A stretch of DNA of 64,000 nt from Phosphitispora fastidiosa (GTDB lineage: Bacteria > Bacillota > Thermincolia > Thermincolales > UBA2595), in NCBI RefSeq assembly GCF_019008365.1, contig NZ_JAHHUL010000003.1, positions 1 to 64,000 on the forward strand. The letters run 5' to 3'. A program made the translations under genes and the position numbers. Below, piece after piece: positions 25,320-34,956 of this stretch. Under the pieces are notes generated by a model. That model was not told where the DNA came from. It saw only the letters and a program-made list of their open reading frames with translations, and ran no database searches. How positions within the stretch are numbered: position 1 is the first letter of the stretch; every line of letters starts with the position of its first letter.

Positions 25320-28300
25320 TTATTCTTCTATAATGTCAGTATGGTAATCTTGCAGGGATCTTGCCTTATCTTCTTTCGAATGAGTTTCCCTGTAGGCTTT
25401 GATTCCTTTAACACTTGCCATTGCGGCAGTAAGGGTGGTGATATATGGTATCTTATGTTTGATAGCGGTCTTCCGAATATAGGAATCATCATGCTGGCCT
25501 TGTTTACCGATTGGTGTATTTACAATCAGCTGTACTTTTTTGTTCATTATAGCATCTGTTATATTTGGACGGCCCTCGTATAATTTCTTAATTAATTCTG
25601 ATTTAATGCCGTTTTTGGCTAAAAAGCTGTGGGTCCCTTTAGTAGCTTTTATTTTAAAGTCAAGCTCGGTGAACATCCTGGCGACCTGAAGCGCAGCGGC
25701 TTTATCCTGCTGGGCGACACTGATTAAAACAGTTCCTGAGGTCGGCAGGGATACCTGGGTGCCCTCCTCTGCTTTGAAGAAAGCAAGTCCGAAGGAATTT
25801 GCAATACCTAAGACTTCTCCGGTAGAACGCATTTCCGGTCCTAGAAGAGGATCTACCTCAGGGAACATGCTAAATGGGAAAACAGCCTCTTTTACTCCAA
25901 AATGGGTAATCTTCCTGGGTTTTAACTCCTTGATCAGCGATTTTTTTCCTGTCAGGTTAGACAGAATAATTTCTGTGGCGATATGTGCCATGGATATATT
26001 GCAGACCTTTGAAACCAGAGGAACTGTTCGTGAAGCGCGGGGATTGGCTTCCAGAACATAAACACGATCATCTGCAATAGCATACTGCATGTTCATCAGA
26101 CCGATGACTTTCATTTTGCTGGCGATTTTTGAGGTATATTCGTAAATGGTCTGCAGATGCGTCGGTGCAATATTGATTGGAGGGATTACACATGCTGAAT
26201 CCCCGGAATGAACACCTGCCAATTCGATATGTTCCATTACAGCGGGTACAAAAGCGTCGGTTCCATCAGCAATGGCATCTGCTTCTGCTTCGATAGCATT
26301 TTCCAGGAACCTGTCTATCAGAATAGGCCGTTCCGGGGTTACATCAACAGCGGCTTTCACATATTGGTGAAGCATTCCCTCATCATAAATAATTTCCATG
26401 CCGCGTCCGCCGAGAACATATGATGGCCTAACCATCAATGGATATCCGATTTTGCCGGCAATCGAAAGCGCCTCTTCCAGGGTGCTGGCCATGCCGGATT
26501 CAGGCATTGGGATATCGAGTTCTTCCATAATTTGACGGAACATGTCGCGGTCTTCGGCAAGATCTATTGTTTCCGGGGTAGTGCCCAGAATTCTGGCTCC
26601 GGCTTTAGCAAGTTCTCCGGCAATATTCAACGGAGTCTGCCCGCCAAATTGAATGATTATCCCCAGGGGGTTTTCTTTGTGGTAAATGCTGAGTACATCT
26701 TCAACAGTCAGTGGCTCAAAATACAGCTTATCTGATGTATCATAGTCAGTGGAAACCGTTTCGGGATTGCAGTTTACCATTATGGTCTCATAGCCCATAT
26801 CACGCAAAGCAAAGGCTGCATGTACACAACAGTAATCAAACTCTATTCCCTGACCGATCCGGTTAGGACCTCCTCCGAGTATCATGACCTTCTGCCTGTT
26901 GCTGGACTGGGTTTTGTCCTCTGCATTATAGGTTGAAAAATAATATGCCGCATCCTCTACACCACTTACAGGAACCGGTTCCCAGCCTTCAACTACTCCT
27001 AAAGCAATACGCCGGTTCCTGATTTGTTCCTCCGGGATCCCTAAAAGCAGAGCCAGGTAACGATCGGCAAAACCGTCTTTTTTTGCCTGGATAAGTAAAG
27101 CGTCAGGCAGTGAGTCCCCGGCATATTTCAGGATTTCTTCCTCCAATAAAACCAGTTCCTTCATTTGTTCAATGAACCAGGGTTTGATATAAGTTAAATT
27201 GCTGAGTTCATTAATATCTGCTCCCTTGCGTAATGCTTCATACATAATGAACTGCCGCTCACTGGATGGCTCTGTGAGCAATTCCAGAAGCTGCTTCAGG
27301 GAACACTTATTGAAGTCCTTGGCAAACCCCAGGCCATAACGGCCAATTTCAAGGGAACGAATAGATTTTTGGAAGGCTTCTTTATAGTTTTTCCCGATAC
27401 TCATGACTTCACCGACAGCCTTCATCTGGGTGCCAAGTTTGTCGTGAGAACCTTTGAACTTCTCAAAGGCCCAGCGCGGAAATTTAACAACCACATAATC
27501 ACCGGATGGAGTATATTTATCAAGTGTCCCCTCACGCCAATAAGGAATTTCATCTAAAGTAAGACCTGCGGCCAGCATTGAAGAAATCAGGGCAATAGGA
27601 AAACCTGTGGCTTTAGATGCTAAGGCTGAAGATCGTGAAGTCCGGGGGTTTATTTCAATAACCACTACCCGGCCGGTTTTCGGGTCATGAGCAAATTGCA
27701 CATTAGTGCCGCCAATTACCTGTATTGCTTCTACGATATCGTAAGAGTATTTCTGCAAACGCTGTTGCAGTTCAGGACTAATTGTCAGCATTGGTGCCGA
27801 GCAGAAGGAGTCACCTGTATGCACACCAATGGCATCTATATTTTCTATAAAACACACAGTAATCATTTGGTTTTTGGCATCACGTACGACTTCGAGTTCC
27901 AGCTCCTCCCAGCCAAGTACCGATTCTTCAACAAGGATCTGTCCAATAAGGCTGGCGGCAATCCCCCGTTGAGCAATAACCCTGAGTTCCTCAACATTAT
28001 ATACCAGTCCGCCCCCTGTGCCGCCCATAGTATAAGCAGGGCGGATAACTACAGGGAATCCAAGTTCCAGGGCAATTTTTTCTGCTTCATCGATACTGTA
28101 AGCAGGTTTGCTTTGAGGCATCTCAATACCAAGTTTATTCATGGTTTCTTTAAAGGCAATTCTGTCTTCACCGCGTTCTATTGCATCTACCTGAACTCCA
28201 ATTACTTTAACGTCATATTTTTCAAGAACTCCTGCTTTTGAAAGCTCTAAGCACAGGTTAAGGGCGGATTGACCTCCTAAATTAGGCAGCAGCGCATCAG

Positions 28301-28547
28301 GGCGCTCCTTAGCAATTATCTCAGATACCCTTTCCAGGTTAAGCGGTTCGATATAAGTTGCATCAGCCATAGCAGGGTCAGTCATAATAGTTGCCGGATT
28401 TGAGTTAACCAGTACGATTTTATAACCCAGCTTTCGCAGAGCTTTACAAGCCTGAGTACCGGAATAATCAAATTCACAGGCTTGTCCTATAATTATGGGT
28501 CCTGAGCCTATAATCAGTATTTTGTTGATGTCAGTTCGTTTTGGCAT
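25320..28547 (-). CDS. carB: Carbamoyl-phosphate synthase large subunit
   Basis: A 1075-residue full-length synthetase making carbamoyl phosphate for pyrimidines and arginine. It has two ATP-grasp halves, each opening with a Rossmann-like start (KILIIGSGPIIIGQACEFDY; KVMILGGGPNRIGQGIEFDY), with GGTNVQFA and VLEANPRASRT in the two active-site regions. A C-terminal MGS-type allosteric domain follows (about 935-1075). It starts at 28547 after AAGGAGAT. The small glutaminase subunit carA is not adjacent; instead the next gene is a PurF-like protein without glutaminase residues. carA may be elsewhere on the chromosome, or ammonia may be used. Confidence 0.96.
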   Translation of the reverse strand: MPKRTDINKILIIGSGPIIIGQACEFDYSGTQACKALRKLGYKIVLVNSNPATIMTDPAMADATYIEPLNLERVSEIIAKERPDALLPNLGGQSALNLCLELSKAGVLEKYDVKVIGVQVDAIERGEDRIAFKETMNKLGIEMPQSKPAYSIDEAEKIALELGFPVVIRPAYTMGGTGGGLVYNVEELRVIAQRGIAASLIGQILVEESVLGWEELELEVVRDAKNQMITVCFIENIDAIGVHTGDSFCSAPMLTISPELQQRLQKYSYDIVEAIQVIGGTNVQFAHDPKTGRVVVIEINPRTSRSSALASKATGFPIALISSMLAAGLTLDEIPYWREGTLDKYTPSGDYVVVKFPRWAFEKFKGSHDKLGTQMKAVGEVMSIGKNYKEAFQKSIRSLEIGRYGLGFAKDFNKCSLKQLLELLTEPSSERQFIMYEALRKGADINELSNLTYIKPWFIEQMKELVLLEEEILKYAGDSLPDALLIQAKKDGFADRYLALLLGIPEEQIRNRRIALGVVEGWEPVPVSGVEDAAYYFSTYNAEDKTQSSNRQKVMILGGGPNRIGQGIEFDYCCVHAAFALRDMGYETIMVNCNPETVSTDYDTSDKLYFEPLTVEDVLSIYHKENPLGIIIQFGGQTPLNIAGELAKAGARILGTTPETIDLAEDRDMFRQIMEELDIPMPESGMASTLEEALSIAGKIGYPLMVRPSYVLGGRGMEIIYDEGMLHQYVKAAVDVTPERPILIDRFLENAIEAEADAIADGTDAFVPAVMEHIELAGVHSGDSACVIPPINIAPTHLQTIYEYTSKIASKMKVIGLMNMQYAIADDRVYVLEANPRASRTVPLVSKVCNISMAHIATEIILSNLTGKKSLIKELKPRKITHFGVKEAVFPFSMFPEVDPLLGPEMRSTGEVLGIANSFGLAFFKAEEGTQVSLPTSGTVLISVAQQDKAAALQVARMFTELDFKIKATKGTHSFLAKNGIKSELIKKLYEGRPNITDAIMNKKVQLIVNTPIGKQGQHDDSYIRKTAIKHKIPYITTLTAAMASVKGIKAYRETHSKEDKARSLQDYHTDIIEE

Positions 28548-28813
28548 GTTTTATCTCCTTACTTTATTAATGTAGAGTCTCTCATGAAACATTATATAAT
28601 AATTTAAACTTAATAACATTTTTTCTATGAAATTTTTTTCTATAAAATTTAAAAATGAAGGTTTATCAAGGTCTCTGGGTCTGTCCATGATGTTTGAGAA
28701 GGAAGTTCAATAACCTGAAGAAATTAAATTCGCCAAAATTTGTCGAAATAAAGGGAAACTTTGTATCAATCAATAATTATATTTATATATGTTTCAGGGA
28801 GGTGTTTCATGAG

Positions 28814-31800
28814 ATGAATTATTACAAGAGAAGTTTGGAAATTTACGGTAAATTTTTCTTCGGTTGTTTAGCTTTGGTAATAGCGGTACTTACATTTTTG
28901 CCAGTACAGGTAAGTGCAGCGGAAATTTATGATGTGGATATACTCTTAAACGGTAATTGTGCCAATGGGTTCAATAACTGGGAGGGGGATACCGGAAGTT
29001 TTATTTCAGACACATCAGCTAATCTTGGATTGGATCCAAGTCCTGATGCGACTGATCCGGCAGGCTGGTGCTTTACTTTTTATCCAGGAGCGGCGGCAGC
29101 TGCATCTCTTTCACAGACAGTATCATTGACAGATTATGCTGTAAATATTTCAAATGGAGCAGTTAATCTTGAATTATCCGGATATGTTTCAAGATATAAA
29201 GCAGTATCTGCCAATAAAATAAGAATACAGTTACTGGACAATAGTGGAGTTCTTATTTCAGGGGAGGAATATGAAACTGTTGGAAGCACTGCCGATACGG
29301 ATGTTTCATGGGAGCAAAAAACTATTAATATATCATCAATTCATCCAAACACGCGAAGTGTAAAAGTGATTCTGGAAGCTACAATAAACGTTTCGCCGGA
29401 TGTAATAGCAGATTATATCCAGTATGATGGTATCCAACTTAAGTTACATGAAGTACCTACCTATACAGTAACTTATGATGGCAACAGCAACACCGGGGGT
29501 GCGGTACCCACTGATGCTACCAGCTACCATAATGGCGACACTGCAACCGTCATGGGAAATACGGGAAGCCTTGTCAGGACAGGATATACTTTTGCGGGCT
29601 GGAATACGGCGGCCAATGGGAGCGGTACGAGCTACACCGGGGGAGACACCTTTGCCATAGGCACCAGTAATGTCACCCTGTATGCCCAGTGGACAGTCGT
29701 GGATTACACCGTGACCTATAATGGCAATACAAATACAGGCGGTTCGGTGCCCACAGATGGCAATACATATAACATCACAGATACAGTTACCGTCCTGGGG
29801 AATACCGGAAGCCTGGTCAAGGCAGGCTACACCTTTGCAGGCTGGAATACAGCGGCTAATGGGAGCGGTACCAGCTACACCGGGGGAGACACCTTTGCCA
29901 TGGGCAGCAGCAATGTCACCCTGTATGCCCAGTGGACCGAAAATACCTATACAGTAACTTATGACGGCAACAGCAACACCGGGGGTGCGGTACCCACTGA
30001 TGCTACCAGCTACCATAATGGCGACACTGCAACCGTCCTGGGAAATACGGGAAGCCTTGTCAGGACAGGATATACTTTTGCGGGCTGGAATACGGCGGCC
30101 AATGGGAGCGGTACCAGCTACACCGGGGGAGACACCTTTGCCATAGGCACCAGTAATGTCACCTTATATGCCCAGTGGACAGCCGTGGATTACACCGTGA
30201 CCTATAATGGCAATACAAATACAGGCGGTTCGGTGCCCACAGATGGCAATACATATAATATTACGGATACAGTCATCGTACTGGGGAATACCGGCTCCCT
30301 GGTGAAAACAGGCTACACCTTTGCAGGCTGGAATACAGCGGCTAATGGGAGCGGTACCAGCTACACCGGAGGAGACACCTTTGCCATGGGCAGCAGCAAT
30401 GTCACCCTGTATGCCCAGTGGACCGAAAATACCTATACAGTAACTTATGACGGCAACAGCAACACCGGGGGTGCGGTACCCACTGATGCTACCAGCTACC
30501 ATAATGGCGACACTGCAACCGTCCTGGGAAATACGGGAAGCCTTGTCAGGACAGGATATGCTTTTGCGGGCTGGAATACAGCGGCTAATGGGAGCGGTAC
30601 CAGCTACACCGGGGGAGACACCTTTGCCATGGGCAGCAGCAATGTCACCCTGTATGCCCAGTGGAGAAAAAATAGTTCCGGAGGCTCAACAACACCGACA
30701 CCAACTATAGATACCAAAACCGAGGTAGTCGTTGACGGTCAAGTGGAATTGGCCGGAACAACCACAAATGAATTAGTAAATGGAGAGACTGTAACAACTG
30801 TTACTGTAGATGAAAGCATTCTTGAAAAAATTCTTAATACCGAGGGCAGCAACATTACAGTTCAAATTCCCATCAGCGGTAACTCCGACGTTAATGTAGG
30901 AGAGCTTACCGGAAAGGTTATAAAGACTATGGAAACAAAAGGTGCTGTCTTGGAGATACAGACACAAACAGTAAAATACACTATTCCTGCATCGGAAATT
31001 AATATAGATAATGTGTTAGCAGAATTGGGAGGAGAGGTTGAGCACAAAGACGTGAAAATAAGCATAAAAATAGCCCAGTCTCCTAAGGACACTGTACGCA
31101 TCATTGAAGACACTGCAAATAAGAACAACTACCAGATAGTCGTAAAACCCATAGACTTTCAAATAACGTCCAGCAGCGGAGAAAAGACGGTCAATGTTTC
31201 CGAATTCAACGGGTTTGTTGAAAGAACCGTTGCCATACCGGATGGTATAGACCCCTCAAAGATAACAACGGGTATTGTACTAAATGAGGACGGAACTTTC
31301 TCCCATGTGCCTACCCAGGTGATTGTTATTGATGGAAAATGTTACGCCAAAATCAACAGCCTGACCAACAGCACTTATGGCGTTATATGGAACCCCAGAG
31401 AATTCATAGATGTTAGGGACCACTGGGCCAAAGACGCTGTCAATGATATGGGTTCGAGGCTTGTCATCGGCGGTATTGGTAATGATATGTTTGCACCTGA
31501 CCGTGATATTACCAGGGCAGAATTTGCGGCAATAATTGTAAGAGCACTAGGACTGAAGCCAGGAACGGAGAATAATCCATTTACTGATATAAAAACTGCC
31601 GATTGGTATTATGAACATGTACAAATTGCTTACGAGTATGGTATAGTATCAGGTTTTGGCAACAGCAAGTTTGGCCCTATGGACAAAATTACCCGTGAGC
31701 AGGCAATGACTATGATATTCAGAGCTATGAACATTACGGGATTAAAAGTAGAAATAATTGATGAAACAGAAAGTGTACTTGCTGAATATGTGGATGGAAC

Positions 31801-31960
31801 CACAGCGGCAAACTGGGCCAAAGAAAGTATTGCTGCATGTGTAAAGACACAAATTGTATCCGGTAAAAATGGCAGTATTATTGCTCCCCGGGAGAATATT
31901 ACCAGAGCAGAAGTTGCAATAATGGTAAGCAGACTTTTACAAAAATCGAATCTGATTTAA
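28814..31960 (+). CDS. SLH-anchored surface protein with five InlB-type B-repeats
   Basis: A 1048-residue secreted protein. A signal peptide (about 1-36, GCLALVIAVLTFLPVQVSAA) is followed by a carbohydrate-binding-like beta domain (about 40-215). Five Listeria-Bacteroides/InlB B-repeats come next (TGYTFAGWNTAANGSGTSYT recurring, about 217-620), then a beta-rich anchor module (about 625-870) and three SLH domains (about 872-1048). ATG 28814 follows GGGAGGTG (28798-28804+). Upstream codons are open, but an ATG at 28809 is out of frame. The anchor matches that of the gene at 7250. InlB repeats often serve as stalks or adhesive units; the ligand is unknown. It is divergent from carB. Confidence 0.9.
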   Translation: MNYYKRSLEIYGKFFFGCLALVIAVLTFLPVQVSAAEIYDVDILLNGNCANGFNNWEGDTGSFISDTSANLGLDPSPDATDPAGWCFTFYPGAAAAASLSQTVSLTDYAVNISNGAVNLELSGYVSRYKAVSANKIRIQLLDNSGVLISGEEYETVGSTADTDVSWEQKTINISSIHPNTRSVKVILEATINVSPDVIADYIQYDGIQLKLHEVPTYTVTYDGNSNTGGAVPTDATSYHNGDTATVMGNTGSLVRTGYTFAGWNTAANGSGTSYTGGDTFAIGTSNVTLYAQWTVVDYTVTYNGNTNTGGSVPTDGNTYNITDTVTVLGNTGSLVKAGYTFAGWNTAANGSGTSYTGGDTFAMGSSNVTLYAQWTENTYTVTYDGNSNTGGAVPTDATSYHNGDTATVLGNTGSLVRTGYTFAGWNTAANGSGTSYTGGDTFAIGTSNVTLYAQWTAVDYTVTYNGNTNTGGSVPTDGNTYNITDTVIVLGNTGSLVKTGYTFAGWNTAANGSGTSYTGGDTFAMGSSNVTLYAQWTENTYTVTYDGNSNTGGAVPTDATSYHNGDTATVLGNTGSLVRTGYAFAGWNTAANGSGTSYTGGDTFAMGSSNVTLYAQWRKNSSGGSTTPTPTIDTKTEVVVDGQVELAGTTTNELVNGETVTTVTVDESILEKILNTEGSNITVQIPISGNSDVNVGELTGKVIKTMETKGAVLEIQTQTVKYTIPASEINIDNVLAELGGEVEHKDVKISIKIAQSPKDTVRIIEDTANKNNYQIVVKPIDFQITSSSGEKTVNVSEFNGFVERTVAIPDGIDPSKITTGIVLNEDGTFSHVPTQVIVIDGKCYAKINSLTNSTYGVIWNPREFIDVRDHWAKDAVNDMGSRLVIGGIGNDMFAPDRDITRAEFAAIIVRALGLKPGTENNPFTDIKTADWYYEHVQIAYEYGIVSGFGNSKFGPMDKITREQAMTMIFRAMNITGLKVEIIDETESVLAEYVDGTTAANWAKESIAACVKTQIVSGKNGSIIAPRENITRAEVAIMVSRLLQKSNLI
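29462..30664 (+). repeat. Five 243-nt repeats in alternating A/B types (486-nt higher-order period)
   Basis: Units start at 29462 (A), 29705 (B), 29948 (A), 30191 (B) and 30434 (A), each 243 nt except the last, which ends at the domain edge. A units resemble other A units far more closely than B units, and long tracts are identical, so the array grew by duplicating an A+B pair. It encodes the InlB-type domains. Confidence 0.93.
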
Positions 31961-31971
31961 GCTCAATTCAA

Positions 31972-32019
31972 AAAACCGCTGACTAAGAGTGCTAAGACAT
32001 CTTAGACGGCGGTTTTTTT
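31972..32019 (+). terminator. Intrinsic terminator after the InlB-repeat SLH gene
   Basis: AAAACCGCTGACTAAGA (from 31972) pairs, with one mismatch and one G-T, with TCTTAGACGGCGGTTTT, which runs into seven T. Confidence 0.9.
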
Positions 32020-32158
32020 ACATATTAGATACAGGATGCATGGAATATTCTACCCGAAAAGGGATTTTTATTAAGCTGTCGAAATGTATTTGGTAAGTAA
32101 ACCGAATGGGTAACACTGGAAGCTGCCAAATTATGAGTTTTAAGGGGTGATTTTTAGG

Positions 32159-33421
32159 ATGAAAAAATTGATTCTTTTGTTATCGGTTTTTCTATTATGT
32201 GGTTCCTTTATCGGTTTTCCTGTTCTGGCACATGCGGCTGAAGTTAATTTGATTGAAACAGCTAACCAGATGAATGACCTGGGTAAAAGTGGTCAGTATG
32301 AAGGATGTATCAAACTGGCAGATGAGATGCTGGCAAAAGATCTATTAATTATGGAAGCTTATCGGAATAAGTCTAATTGTTATTTTGAAATGGGCAGGAC
32401 CAGAGAAGCATTGGATACATTAGCGGAACAACTTAAACTAAACCACAACAACCAACTGGCTCTTTATAATGCAGCATGTGCCGGTGCCAAACTGGGGGAA
32501 AAAGATCAGGCAATTAATTATTTGAAACGGCTTTTAGCTTTGAATATCAGCGATAAAATTGCCATTCGGCAAGACAGCGACTTTAATGCCATTAGACAGA
32601 CACCGGAATTCCAGAATTTTATTGGTATCAGTGTCCGAGTCGGAGGGGAACTGCTTGATTTGGACGTGCAGCCGTTAATTTCAGAAGGAAGAACCATGGT
32701 TCCTATGCGTGCAATTTTTGAGGCTCTTGGGGCACAGGTTTCATGGGACGGAAATGCCCGAACTGTTACCGCCAACAAAGACGGAACTACCATTGTTCTC
32801 ACAATAGATAAAAAACTGTCTAAAATAAACGGCACAAACAAAGACTTGGATGTGGCTCCTTTTTTAAAGGATGGCAGAACACTGGTGCCGGTGAGATTTA
32901 TCTCTGAAGCTCTTGGCGCTGAGGTTAACTGGGATGCAGATAATCAATTGGTAGAAATTTTAACTGATAAACCCAAGGGAATAGGCGCCGACTACGAAGC
33001 AGTTAAAAAGGAGTTGGACAATCTGATTACCGTATCGGTAGTTGATGGATTATGGCCTGAACCGTATAATCTCTATGCAACCGAAGGGATGACCCTAATT
33101 ATTGCCAAGGATAAGAAGGCATTGGACTTAATGGATTCTTTGGACGACCCCTTAAGGGCCCGGTATATGTATGAAACTGCATATGATAATTTTGCATTAG
33201 TTATAGGGTGTGAAATAGTAAAGATGAAATTTATCTATGACGGTAAAGTATATTATTCGGGAGATATGTATTCTAAACAAGAGGGAGAAGGGATTGAACT
33301 GACGTATTATTCCAAAGGGTTACCGATAAATGTGGTAAAGCAGTATAAGGGGGTTTTAGATTATAAGGACTTCTATCAACTCCCTATAGAAGAACAAATC
33401 ACTTCTCAAATCGATGATTAA
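32159..33421 (+). CDS. Exported TPR and copper-amine-oxidase-N domain protein
   Basis: A 420-residue exported protein. A signal peptide (LILLLSVFLLCGSFIGFPVLAHA) is followed by TPR-like helices (about 30-140; AYRNKSNCYFEMGRTREALD). A CuAO-N domain comes next (about 158-272), with the paired segments RTMVPMRAIFEALGAQVSWD and RTLVPVRFISEALGAEVNWD. The C-terminal 140 residues are unrecognised. Despite its name, CuAO-N is a non-catalytic wall-associated domain in Firmicutes. ATG 32159 lies 8 nt after AAGGGGTGA; an upstream GTG at 32147 overlaps it. It sits between surface-protein genes. Its role is unknown. Confidence 0.85.
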   Translation: MKKLILLLSVFLLCGSFIGFPVLAHAAEVNLIETANQMNDLGKSGQYEGCIKLADEMLAKDLLIMEAYRNKSNCYFEMGRTREALDTLAEQLKLNHNNQLALYNAACAGAKLGEKDQAINYLKRLLALNISDKIAIRQDSDFNAIRQTPEFQNFIGISVRVGGELLDLDVQPLISEGRTMVPMRAIFEALGAQVSWDGNARTVTANKDGTTIVLTIDKKLSKINGTNKDLDVAPFLKDGRTLVPVRFISEALGAEVNWDADNQLVEILTDKPKGIGADYEAVKKELDNLITVSVVDGLWPEPYNLYATEGMTLIIAKDKKALDLMDSLDDPLRARYMYETAYDNFALVIGCEIVKMKFIYDGKVYYSGDMYSKQEGEGIELTYYSKGLPINVVKQYKGVLDYKDFYQLPIEEQITSQIDD

Positions 33422-33476
33422 CTGTCTGATCCAATATAGGCGGTTTGTTTTCCAATACTATATTACTGTGCAGGTG

Positions 33477-33514
33477 AAAAACAGTTTCCGTGGTTTATCC
33501 GGAGGCTGTTTTTT
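33477..33514. terminator. Bidirectional terminator between convergent genes
   Basis: AAAAACAG (33477-33484) pairs with CTGTTTTT (33506-33513), with TCCG/CGGA inside and A- and T-runs on either side. It serves the CuAO-N gene and, on the other strand, the Uma2 gene ending at 33516. Confidence 0.82.
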
Positions 33515-33515
33515 C

Positions 33516-34274
33516 TTAATAAGTCTGCCACAAGGCCCCTAAGTCAATAACCAACTCGGGAAAATCCGGGTGTTCGACAACCTCTTCATCCATTCCGGAT
33601 GCAGCAAGGGCATATATGCCATCCTTCAGAAAAAAACATTCCAGACTTTTTTCGTCCGGGTTCACCAGCCAATAGTGCAGGACCTGGATATTCCGGTAAA
33701 TCCGCATCTTTGTCAGCCTGTCTTTGCGACCGGTTGAAGGAGACATTACTTCAACCACCAGTTTTGGAGGGCCGTCAATACGTTTTTTCTTTACGATTGG
33801 TTTTTGTTCCCCCGCAATATAGAACACATCTGGCTGGACAACAGTAATATCCTGAAACGTTACATCCAATGGTGCATTGAAAATTTCGCCACCGGGGTCA
33901 GCCTTCCAAAAGTAGTCTTCCAAAATTCGCTGCAGCCGGCGGGATACCCTCTGGTGCATAACATTGGGTGACGGGTCCCTGACCAAAACCCCTTCGAGAA
34001 CCTCGAACCGGTATCCTGGTTCTTCCGGGAGTTCCAGGTAATCCTGATAAGTATACTTTTTAGTGGGGTCGATCTCATACCTGGCCGCATTTTCCTGAAC
34101 GGTTGACCCGGCCAGCGCTTTAATTACATCGGCATAACGGTAACGGTATTGTTTATTGCCCAGGTCCACGCAGGGGATTTTTTTCTCTCGGGTGTATCTC
34201 CAGATTGTGTCAACAGCCAGGTTTAAAGTATCAGCCAGAACGTGGGCGGTTATCAGTTCGTTATTATCAGCCAT
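33516..34274 (-). CDS. HTH-Uma2 fusion (putative PD-(D/E)XK nuclease)
   Basis: A 252-residue protein. Residues 1-55 form an excisionase/MerR-like helix-turn-helix (ITAHVLADTLNLAVDTIWRY, then KKIPCVDLGNKQYRY). Residues about 70-250 form a Uma2 domain: RFEVLEGVLVRDPSPNVMHQ, then the PD-(D/E)XK-like core VVQPDVFYI and PPKLVVEVMSPSTGRKDR, and RNIQVLHYWLVNPDEKSLEC. Uma2 proteins are predicted endonucleases, many tied to mobile DNA, with no settled role. It starts at 34274 after AGAGGTG. The N-terminal DNA-binding head may target the nuclease or regulate the gene. Confidence 0.87.
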   Translation of the reverse strand: MADNNELITAHVLADTLNLAVDTIWRYTREKKIPCVDLGNKQYRYRYADVIKALAGSTVQENAARYEIDPTKKYTYQDYLELPEEPGYRFEVLEGVLVRDPSPNVMHQRVSRRLQRILEDYFWKADPGGEIFNAPLDVTFQDITVVQPDVFYIAGEQKPIVKKKRIDGPPKLVVEVMSPSTGRKDRLTKMRIYRNIQVLHYWLVNPDEKSLECFFLKDGIYALAASGMDEEVVEHPDFPELVIDLGALWQTY

Positions 34275-34549
34275 GCTATCACCTCTGTTTCTATTATATG
34301 TTTGCCTCTATTGTATACCGAATATTAACCAAAGTAAACTGTAACCAACCAAAACAAAGAGCATCGACAATTTACATAAATCTACTATTTCCGACAGGAT
34401 TTTCTGGTTGCTCATAGAAGTTATCAATAAGTATAAGCAAAAATAAATGCGGCTTATCTACAGAATATCAAGTGTTGAAGTAATGATTTTAAGGAAAGGG
34501 GTATTAAGAACAATATGACTTATAAGGGGGTAATGAACAAGCTGGAATA

Positions 34550-34941
34550 ATACCGACCGACCCCGGTGCCACCTGGAAGCTGTACAGTGATGATAGCTGC
34601 ACAAGTGAAATAGTTGATTGAAACGGCTGGAACAGATGCAGAGGTAATTATCAATGGTAAAGTTGAAAGTATAGGGACATGGCAAGGGCATTGGGTTTAC
34701 AGCCTGGAACAGGTGAACAGGACATGGCAATGATAGACAGGGCGTCTGAGATTACAGGTCTCCAATATCAGGCCAATGCTCAGGAGTCGGAAAATTTGCT
34801 GGCAGAGTATAATGATTCTCACAAATCTGCTGACTGGGCGAAGACGAGTATTGCAAAGTGTTTAAAAATGGGTATAGTTTCAGGAAGAGATGATAAGACA
34901 CTTGCACCAAAAGATAAGATTACGAGAGCTGGAATATTATT
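34550..34941 (+). pseudogene. Decayed SLH-protein gene with internal deletions
   Basis: Fragments of an SLH gene of the type at 7250 and 28814 survive in shifting frames. First comes IPTDPGATWKLYSDDSCTSE, ending in a stop. Next, in another frame, is TDAEVIINGKVESIGT, the opening of the anchor region. A jump follows to ARALGLQPGTGEQ in the first SLH domain, then directly to MAMIDRASEITGLQ in the second or third. The last SLH part (WAKTSIAKCLKMGIVSGRDD) ends at ITRAG. Hundreds of residues are missing between the pieces, with short shared tracts such as GAACAGG at one join. It abuts the intact SLH gene at 34957. No function is expected. Confidence 0.8.
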
Positions 34942-34956
34942 TTGGGGAGGGATTGC

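Noticed and set aside
29444-30502. Long antisense open frames opposite the InlB repeats
   Set aside because: They arise from the repeated codon pattern of the real gene, recur with the same period, and lack ribosome sites and recognisable domains.
29462-30664. Possible CRISPR-like or satellite array
   Set aside because: The units are 243 nt, contiguous, in frame and translated as InlB-type domains; there are no spacers and no cas genes.
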